A DNA stretch of 64,000 bases from Ceriagrion tenellum (lineage: Eukaryota > Arthropoda > Insecta > Odonata > Coenagrionidae): the NCBI GenBank assembly GCA_963169105.1, contig OY720633.1, positions 157,743,780 through 157,807,779 on the forward strand, in the 5' to 3' direction. The notes beneath the pieces were generated by a model. The model did not search any database, was not told the DNA's origin, and was given only the letters and a program-made list of their open reading frames with translations. Numbering within the stretch: the stretch's first letter is position 1; the number at the start of each line of letters is the position of its first letter. Both the position numbers and the translations under genes were made by a program. Of this stretch, positions 12,696 to 24,284 are shown one piece after another.

Positions 12696-13020
12696 CCCTT
12701 TCACTACGAACGTCGGATATATACGACAGTAGGTTTCCTGACCGGGGAGGCGAACACTGAATATATCCGATGGAGATTTTCCGACGCAAACAAACGAATG
12801 TCGCATATATCCGTCGCTATGCTTTCCCCCTTTCTGGCACTCGCAGGTACTCCACATCTTCGTTCCACTCCACATCAACGCAGTGGGGGTCAGGCCTTTC
12901 CCTCAGAATCCGGGAGCAGGTACCTGGACCCTTCGTCGTATTAGCACCCTCTTTGCGGCTAGGAAGCGTGGTCATATGACTGTTTATTCAGTGATTTTGC
13001 TGAATAAATATTTGTTGTTT
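12696..13020. mobile_element. piggyBac-like left end with subterminal inverted repeats
   Basis: TTAA (12692-12695) is followed by CCCTTTCACTACGAACG, a typical piggyBac terminal repeat, shared with the solo end at 9297. Inside, GTCGGATATATACGACA (12712-12728) and TGTCGCATATATCCGTC (12799-12815) form an imperfect inverted pair and are themselves near-palindromes, like subterminal repeats bound by these transposases. No right-hand end was found, so the element is truncated or rearranged. Confidence 0.5.
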
Positions 13021-13123
13021 CTCAAAAAATATTAAATCAGTATTGACCTCGTTGTCTTTTGGTGAGTGCTTACAAATTTTAAACGAAATTCTACCATCAA
13101 TAGATATTAACTAAATCTTGATT

Positions 13124-13408
13124 TCAAGATAAATTGCATACCAACGTTTGATAATGCATAACCGGAATATTTTTTATATCATTTCTTCCAGTATACTTTG
13201 AACTTCGCTCAAATATTCTTTTTATTGATTTTGTAAAAAGTTTATTTTCCAGCGATTCGGATGCTAATTCTCTAGCAACCTCTGAAATAGTAGTCCCTGT
13301 TGTCACATCATCATCATCGGAATCAAAAGACAGGTCTCCATCATCACTATCTGTTAGAGTAAGTAATTCCAATATATGTTCATCGGTACTGAATGATCTC
13401 TTCGCCAT
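13124..13408 (-). pseudogene. piggyBac-type transposase N-terminal fragment
   Basis: An open frame of 94 codons starts MAKRSFSTDEHILELLTLTD, followed by a Ser/Asp-rich stretch (DSDDGDLSFDSDDDD). A short basic start and acidic Ser/Asp block is the usual beginning of piggyBac transposases. The catalytic core is absent downstream, where the frame stops at 13124. The nearby TTAA-flanked terminal repeat at 12692 supports the call, and it probably belongs to the same broken element. Confidence 0.5.
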
Positions 13409-13770
13409 ATTTTAGCAGTGGAAAACTGCGAATTCAGTGTCCAAATCAGAGGTATCCGAATTTCTCACGGTGGAGAAGGAGAGGTACTCAAGTGCAGAAC
13501 GAAAACTTCAACTACCGAAGCCACTAAGACTGAGACAGAACTGAAGAGAAACTTTTTTTTTCGAAAAGCATTTTGGAGATAAGAACGAGAATGAGAATAA
13601 GTTATTCCGAGAAAAACATAATTATACCGATGGATACAATTCCAGAGAAGCTCCACAGGAGTATTGTATACCCGTGGTGGAACAAACTTTCCAAACGATA
13701 CCATGGAGGGACAGCTGTGGTAGATAATGTGCTTTTCTGAGAAAGAAATTTTAATCTCAGCTAATGCATT

Positions 13771-14028
13771 TCAAGGAAATATATAATTAAGGCGGTTTGT
13801 CGAGGGCATACTTGGAATCCAAAAATGGTATTTCAGGAGCACATATGTTTGCATTGGAATAGATTTATGCATTAAATCCATTAATTTTGATGGTCGAGTT
13901 TCGTTTAAAATTTGTAAATGCACTGTAAAATACGAGGAATTCATTTCAAAGTCAACAGTTTCAGAGCAAGCAACAAATAAAAATGTAGTAAAACCAATAA
14001 CTAAACAAGTAGTTGACCGTGAACCCAT
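13771..14028 (-). CDS. unidentified 85-aa open frame with signal-peptide-like start
   Basis: From an ATG at 14028 in good context (GGCATGG), the peptide begins MGSRSTTCLVIGFTTFLFVA and is followed by CSETVDFEMNSSYF. It has the charged start, hydrophobic core and small residues at the end of a secretion signal. Two N-glycosylation motifs, NSS and NET, follow. The frame is also open upstream to 14166. The DNA around the start (14010-14240) is GC-richer than the intron. I do not recognise the protein. It could be the first exon of a nested gene, part of a transposon, or chance. Confidence 0.25.
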   Translation of the reverse strand: MGSRSTTCLVIGFTTFLFVACSETVDFEMNSSYFTVHLQILNETRPSKLMDLMHKSIPMQTYVLLKYHFWIPSMPSTNRLNYIFP

Positions 14029-14560
14029 GCCGCTGGGAAGCTTACAAACCAGCGAAGGGTTGAGCTTAACTGTCCCTGGAGTCCGAGATAATGGCAAGGT
14101 CCCCACTGGGAGGGGTCGAAAAAGGTTAGAGCTGAGTGGAGTGTGTACCTGCGAGAACTCTCTCAATGGATGGTATAAAAAAATGGTCCTTACAGAGAGG
14201 AAGAAAGTCTCTCTTGGTGCTCAGTTCAATAGACATGCATAAGAGAGAATTCCACCGTCTTGAAAGGGATAATGATTGGGCTTGGAGATGAAACAAGGAG
14301 CAAAAATAATTAAAGACTCATTCTACTAGATCACATCTCAGCCCAACTACCTAAATCCTATTTTTTGTATTAATTAACCAGTCATTAGGCTAAAAACCCA
14401 TTGGAGACTTTGTTTAATACAATTAATAATAATTACATGAAATAATCCATGAATTAAATTAATCGAGACTCTTTTTGCAACAATTTCCTCACCACAAAAA
14501 TGAGAGATATTCACAATATATGCTAACACCAAAATGATTGACCCAAAAAATTTTGTTTAC

Positions 14561-14915
14561 CTCCTGCCTGAGTTCAAATACAGTCGGAGGAGATCCTTCA
14601 ATTTGGTTGTTTTCATTCCAAGATGTAGTGAAGTTTGAAATTATTGGTGCTGAGACAGGAGTTGAAACAGGTGAAGATGCTGACATGTACCACTGACTAT
14701 TTCCACCACCAGCACTCATGGACCCACTAGAAGTTATCTGAGCACTTAAAACTTTACGAGAAGCTCTCATGCTTCCACCTTTATGCTTGTCTCTTTTATT
14801 GGTCCCTTTGGATGGTGACAAGGTGTTAGTGCTTCCAGGACTGCTTCCACCTCCTCCTCCAGGGCGGACAAATATTTGAGCACGAGATGATGAAGACTTG
14901 AGGCATACAGTATTC
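14561..14915 (-). CDS. mbc: mbc exon: Gly/Ser-rich basic tail (residues 921-1039)
   Basis: The acceptor is TTTGTGCTGTAG and the donor GAG|GTAAAC. One base completes Arg, and the exon ends in phase 0. It reads NTVCLKSSSSRAQIFVRP, a Gly run, SPSKGTNKRDKHKGG (basic, like the Lys-rich patch of the DOCK1 tail), a Ser/Pro-rich part and VFELRQE. An alternative AAG acceptor at 14896 would shorten it by 19 bp. The reading frame continues past the donor into intron to 14489. Confidence 0.85.
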
Positions 14916-15770
14916 CTACAGCACAAATAGAAACACAAAATCAAAATTTATCTCACAGCATACTTCCCTTCTTAAGTCAAGATAAATCTCATACATTATA
15001 TCCACAAACAATGCAACAAGGGAGCCATTACTATTAAATGCAGCTTATGCATTTTTAAGATGCCATTCTAATAAATACATGTCACTGACATTTGAAAAAT
15101 TATCACTCTTCCTTAAGTATGTAAATAATGAAGAGCTGTGAAACTATCACCTTTGAAAAATCTATTGCTGAGATGAGTTCATCTGGAGTTATTTGGATAA
15201 CTTTATCAAGCATGACCAAGGGGCACTAACATAAATCTCATTTATTATTAGCATTCATGTAGAATGGCCAAAAAATTGCATCATTTTAAAACTGACATTG
15301 CCTCTTTCACTTTCTCAAGCATGGCTGATTAAGTATCAATCATAATGAACACATGTCTATGAAATGATAATTTTCTACAAGAAAGCATACCATTTCAAAT
15401 TATCTATTTATGGTACAAGAACAAATAAGCAGTGAACAAATACATTATGTGCACTCAAGCAATTGTGAATGTACCAATAAGACATGATGTCATGCAATGA
15501 ACAAGGGAACATTTTAAATGATACTGATAATAACATACATATAACCAATTGGAAAAACAGGCCAAGACATATTATTCAAAGGAAAGAATTCCCACAACAG
15601 GAGATGATAGGGTAATGTGTGTACCCACCATTGAAAAAAATCACTCAAATGACATAACCAAGACAAAAAACATATGATCTTGGAATCTAAAATACACCAG
15701 AGGGCAAAAAAAATCAGAAGCAAGAGAGAAGCCAAGAATCAGTGAGGCATATGTCTGAATGTTTTCATAC

Positions 15771-15873
15771 CCGAGGCTTAAACTGCGTAGCATCAAAAAT
15801 AGTCAATTCTTGCAATGAAATTGCATTTTTTAAATGACCCTCAAAACATTTGAATAGCTTGTCATCCATATCA
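15771..15873 (-). CDS. doubtful alternative mbc exon
   Basis: A 103-bp open block with acceptor ATTGTTGCAG and donor CGG|GTATGA. In the phase left by the 24285 exon it would read DMDDKLFKCFEGHLKNAIS and end FDATQFKPR. It leaves in phase 0, whereas the best acceptor of the next exon (14915) needs phase 2. To stay in frame it must pair with a weaker AAG acceptor 19 bp further in (14896). Without that it would shift the frame into a stop. It could be a regulated or poison exon, or a chance open stretch. Confidence 0.3.
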
Positions 15874-17609
15874 CTGCAACAATATCAAACAAGAAAGGCA
15901 CACTGAACCATTTCTTTCATTAATCACCAACCATATTCAAATCATGAATTTCTATACAAAGATGCCAATAGCTGCAGAGTAATTACTTTTCCAAATTCGA
16001 AAACTCACTAGTTTAATGGGTTTGAAAGCCAGTAAATGATTTTTATGACACAAAGAATGCTGACAATATGGAAATCATGACTGTCTTTTTCAACTCTAAT
16101 ATCAAAGTAAGAACAAAATATTTGAAATATAAAATAGGAAAGTATATTTTAAAAAGAAAAGGACACTTCCTACTTGTATATGCCTTTCAAAATATGCAAC
16201 AATTAAATAATGAAATCATAACATTTCATATATAACATATGGTCAGAAATGCCCATTGATTCTCAATTAGAGATAAAGCAATAATATACATAGTAATTTT
16301 ATTCATACAGAAGAGAACCTGACATCTCATTTTTCTTTGAAGCATTTTTCACCAAGAAGAAATCGCCCATTTTGAGGTGTACGTAATCTACGCGAAAGAG
16401 CAACAAAAAAATATATGTATATCCCGCCCTGTGGACTGCACTTATAGCAATGACATCAAAAAGAATTTTCCACACACATAAAACAAGTTCCATTTTACAT
16501 TTCCAAGATGGTTAACCTTTTCACGCTAGCAATACAACATGCTTGATGCAACATTCAACTTCCAGTTCATGCAATATACTTGAAAAACCAATATGACACC
16601 GGTAAAACATTTTAGTGAGGAATATTTAAAATCCATATTAGACAGAAATATTTTGACTTGGTCCAAATGACTTATCGAATATTCTTTGCAAAAACTCGTC
16701 TATTTTGATAATGATGATAGCAGCATATGGAGAAGCATAAGCACACAACTAAAGCAAATACATGACAATGCCAATATATGGAAAAATTAAAAACATTTAA
16801 ATGCCTGTATAACATATTTACCACTTGACAAATCAGGAGTGATGATTTGCCATATTTCTTCAGCAGCACAGGAAAAAGACAATAATGAAGAAAATGCTGT
16901 AGAATAATGTGTTACCACATGGGAAAAATGATGGCAATATAATGGCTATTGCATGAACAACATCCCATTCATGATAATTGACACCATTATGCTTCAATAA
17001 AAATAAGTTTGTTGTTTTATTGGCTAATCAAATAAAAACAACTTTAATACACCCTGAGCTGTGAGCATCTCTCTTTACTAAAATGCTTGAATAAAAAGCA
17101 AAGTTCCCATAAAATAAAATATATGAATGATAGGAGACAATTCCTCTTTTTTACTTAGAACTCTCATTTGAACTCTTTGAATTTTAATTTCCACCTTCCA
17201 GTTAAGTGAATACAGAGATAAACAGTGACTATTTTCCTAGGAAAAATACTGGAAAGGCATAATGGGTTCATTTTGCATGTTTACCTCTCTCCTGATATTA
17301 CAGAATAAATGTATTCTATAAAAATCCAGAGTGAGAAAGTATTTCATAATTAGTGCATCAATACCATATGAGAATAACAATTCGATGGCCACACATCTTC
17401 GTTAATTATCAGTCTTTATCCTAATATCTGAATTACAATTTGCATGCATTAATGACGAGTGAGGAGTGAACAATATAATTAAATGACTTCTACACTACCA
17501 TTTAAATCCACTCATGGAAATAATGGCCAAGAGACATGGAATTAAATGCCTCTCTCAGTTTTAATATTCAGAACACATGGACTTCCTATGATCTCAAAAA
17601 TCTAATATT

Positions 17610-17619
17610 TAGGGATGGG
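17610..17619 (+). repeat. hAT-like terminal motif TAGGGATGGG
   Basis: Differs by one base from the words at 273 and 8698. Downstream, at 18.12-18.22 kb, is a short imperfect purine-rich repeat built of CCAGAACTGG- and AGAACC-like words. No second end was found. Confidence 0.25.
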
Positions 17620-19340
17620 ACAACTTAATTTTTTCGTTCCTCAGTTCCATTTATAATTTTTTAAACTTCAAGATAGAAAAATTTCGTCTGATAGTTAAGT
17701 ACAAACAATTACTTGAGGCCTCAAAATTCCTACGACTGTAGTAAAACCTTCATGTATTCATAAAATCTAGTAATTAATAGCAAAATTAGAAAGATAACAT
17801 TATGCCAAAAATTTACATTAAAACAAGTTATAAAGAGAGTTATCATCAGTTTGGATTAATGACCACAATGTTATGTTACCAAATAATGCTGGAAAAGTTT
17901 TTCAGCACAAATATATAGTTTTATCATGGAAATTAAACAGTCAGGCACTGGATTTGACCGACCTTATCAGAGAGACAACACTAAGTTATTTGTGCAACAT
18001 ATTGCAACAACATTCAGATGATTAAATGACGTAAAATGGATGTGCTCAATTTTGCAATTCTTACCATAATATGAGTTGAAAAAGTACTCTAATTCTGATA
18101 TGGAATTATGTTTAAAAGCCAAAGCTAGACTCAAGCGTCCAGAACTGGACTCCAGCGTCAAGATTAGAGCAAAACTACTACTAAGAACCAGAACCGAGAA
18201 CTGGAACCATGAAAAAGTCACATTCCCTTTAGTACTGATTGCATACCAACAATTCTAATGGATGCCAATGAATACCATTCATGTATGCTAGGTCAAGATA
18301 ACTGATCATTGTACTGCTATCAATGAGGAAGAGAAGTCCAAAGTGCAGAATTTCTACATAAATCACACTTTGAAAACCTTTCTTTAATCCTGAAATTCAA
18401 TAATGATATTCAGCCCTGAGCCATCTGTAAGATATTCAACAGCCACTATTCAGCAGATAAGAGGTAGTTACGAATTATGAACAGCAATTCAAGAACTTTT
18501 GAACTATAGAAATTAGGCAAATTCCAGCACTGAAACAGCAGTATCGCCTTCGAGACTAAGCTGTATTAAAAATTAAAATATTTTACACTGAACCACAAAA
18601 TTTGATAACAACCACTGATAATCATTTTAAAATGTGTTATATGTATGGTTCTTTGTAACTTTGGTAAACTACAAAAAATATTGGTCATTCTCGACAATAA
18701 ATTCTACATATCTGGTGCCTGCTTAACCCACAGATGGGTTGGAAATAACGTCATGCCCCATCAACAACTTCTGAAAAATTTCCTCTGAATTCAGAAATAA
18801 CTACTTTGTACTTATATATCCATACTTACGATGGAATTGTAATGATGATTTTTACAAATTAAAATTGCTAATTGGCCCTTCTTACTGTGGTGTCAAACTT
18901 CATTTATCATCATCGTTTATATACCAAATTTACTGTTGGGTGATAATAACCTTATTACTTTTTTAGTGAATAATGAACTAAGTCACCGAAAGTCTTTTCT
19001 AGAAAGCCATAATACATTTTTCCATAGTGCGTATCATGGAAACGACATGCTTTTTATGATGTATTATCCAACCAGACCAGCTATCAATGTAATTGATTAA
19101 TAAGCCAATATTACCATCAGCCAAAAATTTCCCACCTTGCAGCTATGCAACCTCCTTGTATGATACTTGTACATACATAGTATACCTCAAAATGCCTACC
19201 CTGTTTTGGTTACTTTCTTCAATGTTAAGAATTAAGCTCTTTCACAAATATACCAATGAGATTCCACAGTAAAAATTTTGAAATAAAAAAGTATGTCCAT
19301 GACTAGGCATATCCAATATACCTATGAATCATCATAATGA

Positions 19341-19390
19341 CATCTTCAGGTCTAGGCCTGAAGATGTGATGAAACCCAGGTTGTAAAGAA
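19341..19390 (+). ncRNA. hammerhead-like motif, copy Z, with inverted repeat
   Basis: CTGAAGA (19358-19364) is followed by GAAAC (19371-19375), then CCAGGTT and an AT-rich tail with AATAAA, as in the copies at 34.40 and 35.61 kb. Stem II is missing, leaving only six bases between the two core boxes, so this copy could not fold. Immediately upstream CATCTTCAGG (19341-19350) is a perfect inverted repeat of CCTGAAGATG (19357-19366), as if two copies met head to head. Confidence 0.4.
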
Positions 19391-19679
19391 TAAATCTATT
19401 TAGAGGACCATTACTTGAATATTTTGATTTCTGACACAAAGAACAAGTTTGAAGCTTTTAATCACCAATCCTAAGCACATCAACACATCCCTCCCCTAAT
19501 GTGCCCAGCATCAATAATGATCATTGTCACACCAAGTTGCCGATAAATAATGGCCACAACCGCCACACCAGTCCACAGGATTTGATAAGTAGTCCACAGA
19601 ATCAACCTCACTTTATTACTGGATGATTCAATAATAAAACAAGTTTTTTAAACGGTGCCGATAAACTTGTGTATCCAGG

Positions 19680-20970
19680 AATTAAGATGTCTCAGCTGCA
19701 ATCGAAGATTCAAAGTGACAACGTACTTCATCATAGCCCCAGAACTATCATTTTAAATGTTAGATCTAATGACTTACCCATTGCTCTGATTATGTTATGG
19801 GTGATATATATTGCCTCATTTGGAGTGTAAAATGCCAACTCCCGGCGTCTAGTGCTGTTGTGAACGGAATTATCTTCCGGAGAGATATAAATCCTAGTCT
19901 TGTTAAAAAGATGAATAGTAGCATTGAGTGGGCTTGTGATGCATTAAAGGTCATGTTTATTGACCCAAACAGGTACCTAAACAACTCATGCATTGGTCGT
20001 CATGGTGTTCATTTGAATCGTAAAGGCTCCAAGATATTAGGGGAGATCATTGCTGCCACTGTTCTTTCTCTTAACGAACGGAGAAACTAATTTCTGCATC
20101 GGATGGTGATAATTGTGGTCTGTCCGAGTCTGCTTGAATCCCTCTGAAGATATGACTAGTGACGCTCTGAAATTAATGTTCCTAAACATTCAATCACTGC
20201 ATACCAAAGTTGCTCAGCTAAAAGTGGCCCTGTTTATTATCAAACCAACTGTTTTCTGCATTTCAGAGCACTGGCTCAAAAACTTTGAACTAAGTGTTTG
20301 TAAAATTAGTAACTACAATCTCACAACTTCTTATTCTCGTAAAAAATCTAAAGGAGGTGGTGTGGGAATCTACCTCCATCAGAGTTTTCCCTTAAACTAT
20401 ATTCCACTTACTGTCAATATATCTGATGAGAAAGTATTTGAATGTTCAATGGATGTCCAATATTTCTGTTTGAATCCCCTTTTCCATTAGTCAGGAAAAA
20501 AATAGGCAAAAATATCAATGCAGGGAAAAAGTGGGTAACCGATGAAATTGTTTCCCTATCTCAGCTATTGAAATCTCTTTCTTCTAGTGCCAAACATAAT
20601 AATACTTATTTTCCTCATGATAATTTAGTAGCATTGGAATGTAAATATAGATCCCTTATACAGGCTTCAAAGAAATCTTATAATGACTCACAACTTGTAA
20701 ATGCCTCCAATAAAACCAAGGTAGCTTGGCAAATAGATAATCACCTTCTGACTCTTAAGTGTGAATCCATTTGAAGCAGAGAATCCCAAAATTGTCTACT
20801 AGGTATTCTCTCTCTGAAGTGTTAGCTGAAGATACAAGTAATCATTTGAAAGTTAAAAATGATGTAGTTACTGTTGTACATATTTGGGATTGGGAATCTT
20901 ACATTGTTTCTGAAACATATTTGACCGATAAAAAATTACACGGAAGGGCCTTGATCCTGTGCTCTGCTTG
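19680..20970 (+). mobile_element. decayed CR1/L2-like non-LTR retrotransposon with esterase-type ORF1
   Basis: The first part reads, in broken frames, RTIILNV-SNDL and then FIDPNRYLNNSCIGRHGVHL followed by NRKGSKILGE. This resembles the GTND and DGxHL blocks of the SGNH-hydrolase domain found in ORF1 of some CR1/L2 elements. From 20152 comes an endonuclease start, LKLMFLNIQSLHTKVAQL, then CISEHWL and KGGGVGIYLHQSF. From 20490 comes the linker before the reverse transcriptase (GKKWVTDEIVSLSQLL). The reverse transcriptase is deleted and stops are frequent. Confidence 0.65.
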
Positions 20971-21659
20971 AGTATTATGCCCCCAGTGCCTTAACCTACA
21001 CCACCACAGTGAAGAACTTCCAAGTGATCCTAAAGCCATTGTTACACACACACAAGCAGGTGGGTAAACACAATCACCATTAACATTGCATCGTATTTAC
21101 ACCCAAAATTGCTCAAATGCATGAACTCTTTGCCACAATATAGCCCCTGTAATAATTAGGAGCATTTTTACTTGCATCTATCCATCAACATACTTGTGGG
21201 GAAATGCATCATGAAAACACGACTTAATGTAAAATTATTGAAGAGAAACAAAATTCCAGTACTACAATTTTCTCTCAAACCCAGGCTTATGGGAGAGAAA
21301 GTAGTGACACTTTTTCTACATTTCTCTCCACTTTCAGAAAAAAATTAAGTCTTTGGCATCCTCATCACAGGTCTCACAATGCCTCCTCGTTAGTCTCTAA
21401 GTTGATTACAAGACTAGACTCATAATTTTTCACAGTTACTTACATACATTTTGCAATATTTGCTATCGCACACATTCTATTGCACTATCGATGTATTCTA
21501 TCCTCATGGAACTGAAATAAAGATTCAGAATTGAACTTTTCGAAAATATTACACCTGGGCTTTAATTTGCTAAGAATGCCAAAATACTGCAACAGAAATT
21601 GTAAACAATTAATACATTCATTTATCAGGTAAATCACAGTAAATACTTAATGAAGTGAT

Positions 21660-23060
21660 TCAACAGTTTGTATTTCAGACCATGTGTACATATCACATCT
21701 CGATATAAGAACTCTGTCATCACTAGAGCGTTGGCTTCGGGAAGATTTTCTGACTCGGCACTAACTTCCATGGTGATGAAACATTTAGAAATCATTAAAC
21801 TATTAGAAAATGAGGTACCCGTCCTTTACCCGTCACTACGTACTAATTTCTGACAAAGGCGGTTTAGTCCGCCGAAATATTAACAAATCTGTGAGTTTTT
21901 CTTTTTTGTGTTTTCTCTGTGTGTCTGCCAGTCACACCTGTGACATTTGCTTTTTTATTACTGTTCACTACACGTGTTTTTCGTCGGTTGGACATATCGT
22001 TGCGCTGCAATCATCCTGTGCCTTCCCTTCTTCGAGCTGTCTTTTCGGATCCTGCGCCATGAGTCAGTGTTCTTACCTCTTCCTTTCACCACTGTTCATC
22101 TCCTTTTTCCTTTCTTTCTACCAGTCACTTTTCCCTAACCTTTTCTCTCATCATGAATGACATTGATCCCGTTTACTCGTTGCTCCGCCAAATTACAAAA
22201 TTATCCTTCAAGCTGTCCCAATTTACCTGTCACACGGAGTTTCTCACTTTCTGTATATCCTTGGGTATATTCCCTAATGGTCTAAGTGTCATTGTCCCAC
22301 TTTATGGCATCCCCCCAGCTGCACCCTGCCCTTCATTGTTTTTCTTTCCAGCAATCCTTCCTACTATGTTGTCTCATCAGAGACAAATATTATGAGCTAA
22401 CCATTTCGTATAAAAAATCAATCCACTCCCTTATCAACATCATTTCGGCCTCAGCACCAAATTCACTTTCCACCGTCAGCAAAATTCTTAAATCTTCTCA
22501 TCGATCTCTTGGACTTTGCCGATTTAAATCATTGAAAAAACTGTCCGCTCTTTGTGCCTCCCATTTCCGCGCTGGTCTTTCCCTTCCTCTCCGCTTAACA
22601 ACCCCCACCCCCCTCACCCTCTCCTCCCCTGTACCTTTTCAAACCTGACCTGGCCACACTTTTTAACCTTCCTCCCCCATCACCATCTTGGAACCCTCCT
22701 AAACGTGTGCCTCAGAAGAGAGACCTCCCACACGACCCTCCTCTAGGAGTTGATAACCCGGAAAACCCAGCTCAGAATGCTTTGTTAATCTATCCTCGAT
22801 CCCTTTAACCCTCAAGAATTGTCTCTACTTAGTAAAGGCCTCTCTTTCTCTCCCACCCCAAGCGTTAACAGAATCACTCTCCTCAAGTATTCTCCCACCT
22901 TAAGTTTGTTTATTTTGACCCTCAGTGGAGTTTTGACTAAGGAGGCTTCCTCCGAACATTATCTCCACCTAACTATTTACAAACATTTTCTCTCAGCTGT
23001 TTCTCATTATTCGTGCCCTTTAAGATTCCTGCCTGAAGGACATTATATCTTTTATTAAAA
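21660..23060 (+). mobile_element. decayed Penelope-like element, N-terminal region
   Basis: Broken frames give DPVYSLLRQITKLSFKLSQF, then HTEFLTFCISLGIFPNGL, ISASAPNSLSTVSKILKS, NLSSIPLT and LSLLSKGLSFSPTPSVN. The K-L-FL-C---G--P-GL block and the NLS--LT--E--LL-KGL-F-PTP block are familiar from the region upstream of the reverse transcriptase in Penelope-like elements. Reverse transcriptase and GIY-YIG domains are not present. The region is markedly CT-rich compared with the intron. Confidence 0.55.
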
Positions 23061-24284
23061 TTAATAGAATTATATTAGGTTCATCTGCATCCTAGGAATT
23101 AGTAAATAACGCGGCAGTCAAGTCTCTAAGCAGGATATAAAGCCAGCAACTGTACTATGAGCTCTATTAGCCTTTGTAAATAATTTAAATGAACATCATC
23201 AGCAAACAGGAGTGTTTTATCACAATTGTGTTATGTTAGTTCATTGAGTAAGCTCATTAGTAAAATAAGATATTTTTTGATCCTTGAACATCATAAATAC
23301 TTCATTTCAGGTACTGCTCATGGAGAATCCAGTTAATTCATTTCAACGATTGTTTTTCAACCATTTCTGATGTTCCAGTTTATGACTTTATTTCACAGAA
23401 GATGTTAGAAAACAATTACATCACTGTGGTAGCAACGGGGTTGAAAGCTCCAAAATGTATTCTTGTTAAATAAAAAAAAACATTTCCAGGGTTAAATCTT
23501 AAATAAAAGACACTAAACACAAGGATTAATAAAAAGCAAAACCATAACCACAGAAATATCTAGTCATCGGCACATCATGTCTTATATTTCGTTTTCTCCA
23601 GCATAAAAGCTGGAAATCAACAGCAGTGTACAAAGAGAAAATAACTGATGAAATTAAACTCAATTATTTCCCTCGGTAGCCTAAATGCTTATACATATCT
23701 CCACTGTAGTTTAAAACTTCTGCGACACTGTTCTTACAAAATAGGCTTTCATGATTTCTCATCTCATCATCATCACGCACTAAGGAGGTTAACAAGAGAT
23801 AAAGAAATGTTACAAGCAATCTTTCTTAAGAGCAAGAATAATAATAAATATAATGCTAATCACACTCCATAGACATTTGTTAAGAATGTAAAATGATATA
23901 ATGCATCAACAATAAACTATTTCCTAATATCCCTAGGTTAAAGAATGTGGTAGATTCACAATGTGGATAATGAAGACATAAATGTTTATGCACATCCAAG
24001 AGATAGAGTCACAAAACCTTGGTTTGTCAAGTACTACCATATATAACTACAATGCCTTAAATTTATATCAGATCCCCAGAAAAAAATGACTTGCAAGTAG
24101 GGAAAGAATGAAACCAAGTAATATCTTAACCAAGAATACGGAAGTTTGACAACTACTAGTAAGGGTTTTCCTATTTAAGACCCATGGACAGCAATGAATT
24201 CTCCAGAACCGCACCAACAATCACCATTTTCCTGAATACCTAGCACTGGAAATTGGCTCCAGAAATGACTTTATGATCCCTTAC

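Larger units (their letters stand above)
10001..14560. other. mbc intron, 4.6 kb
   Basis: Holds a pogo/Tigger-like end (10313), a GC-richer tRNA-like repeat (about 11.38-11.58 kb), a piggyBac-like left end (12692), a piggyBac-type transposase N-terminus (13124-13408) and an unidentified signal-peptide open frame (13771-14028). The rest shows no recognisable feature. Confidence 0.6.
14916..24284. other. mbc intron, 9.4 kb
   Basis: Contains the doubtful exon 15771-15873, a hAT-like motif at 17610, a hammerhead-like motif at 19358, the CR1/L2-like relic (19.7-21.0 kb) and the Penelope-like relic (21.7-23.1 kb). From 14.95 to 19.3 kb and from 23.1 to 24.28 kb it is AT-rich with no supportable gene. 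Confidence 0.6.

Noticed and set aside
16512..16530. Third piggyBac-like end (TTAACCTTTTCACGC)
   Set aside because: Only loosely like TTAACCCTTTCAC, with no partner or internal support.
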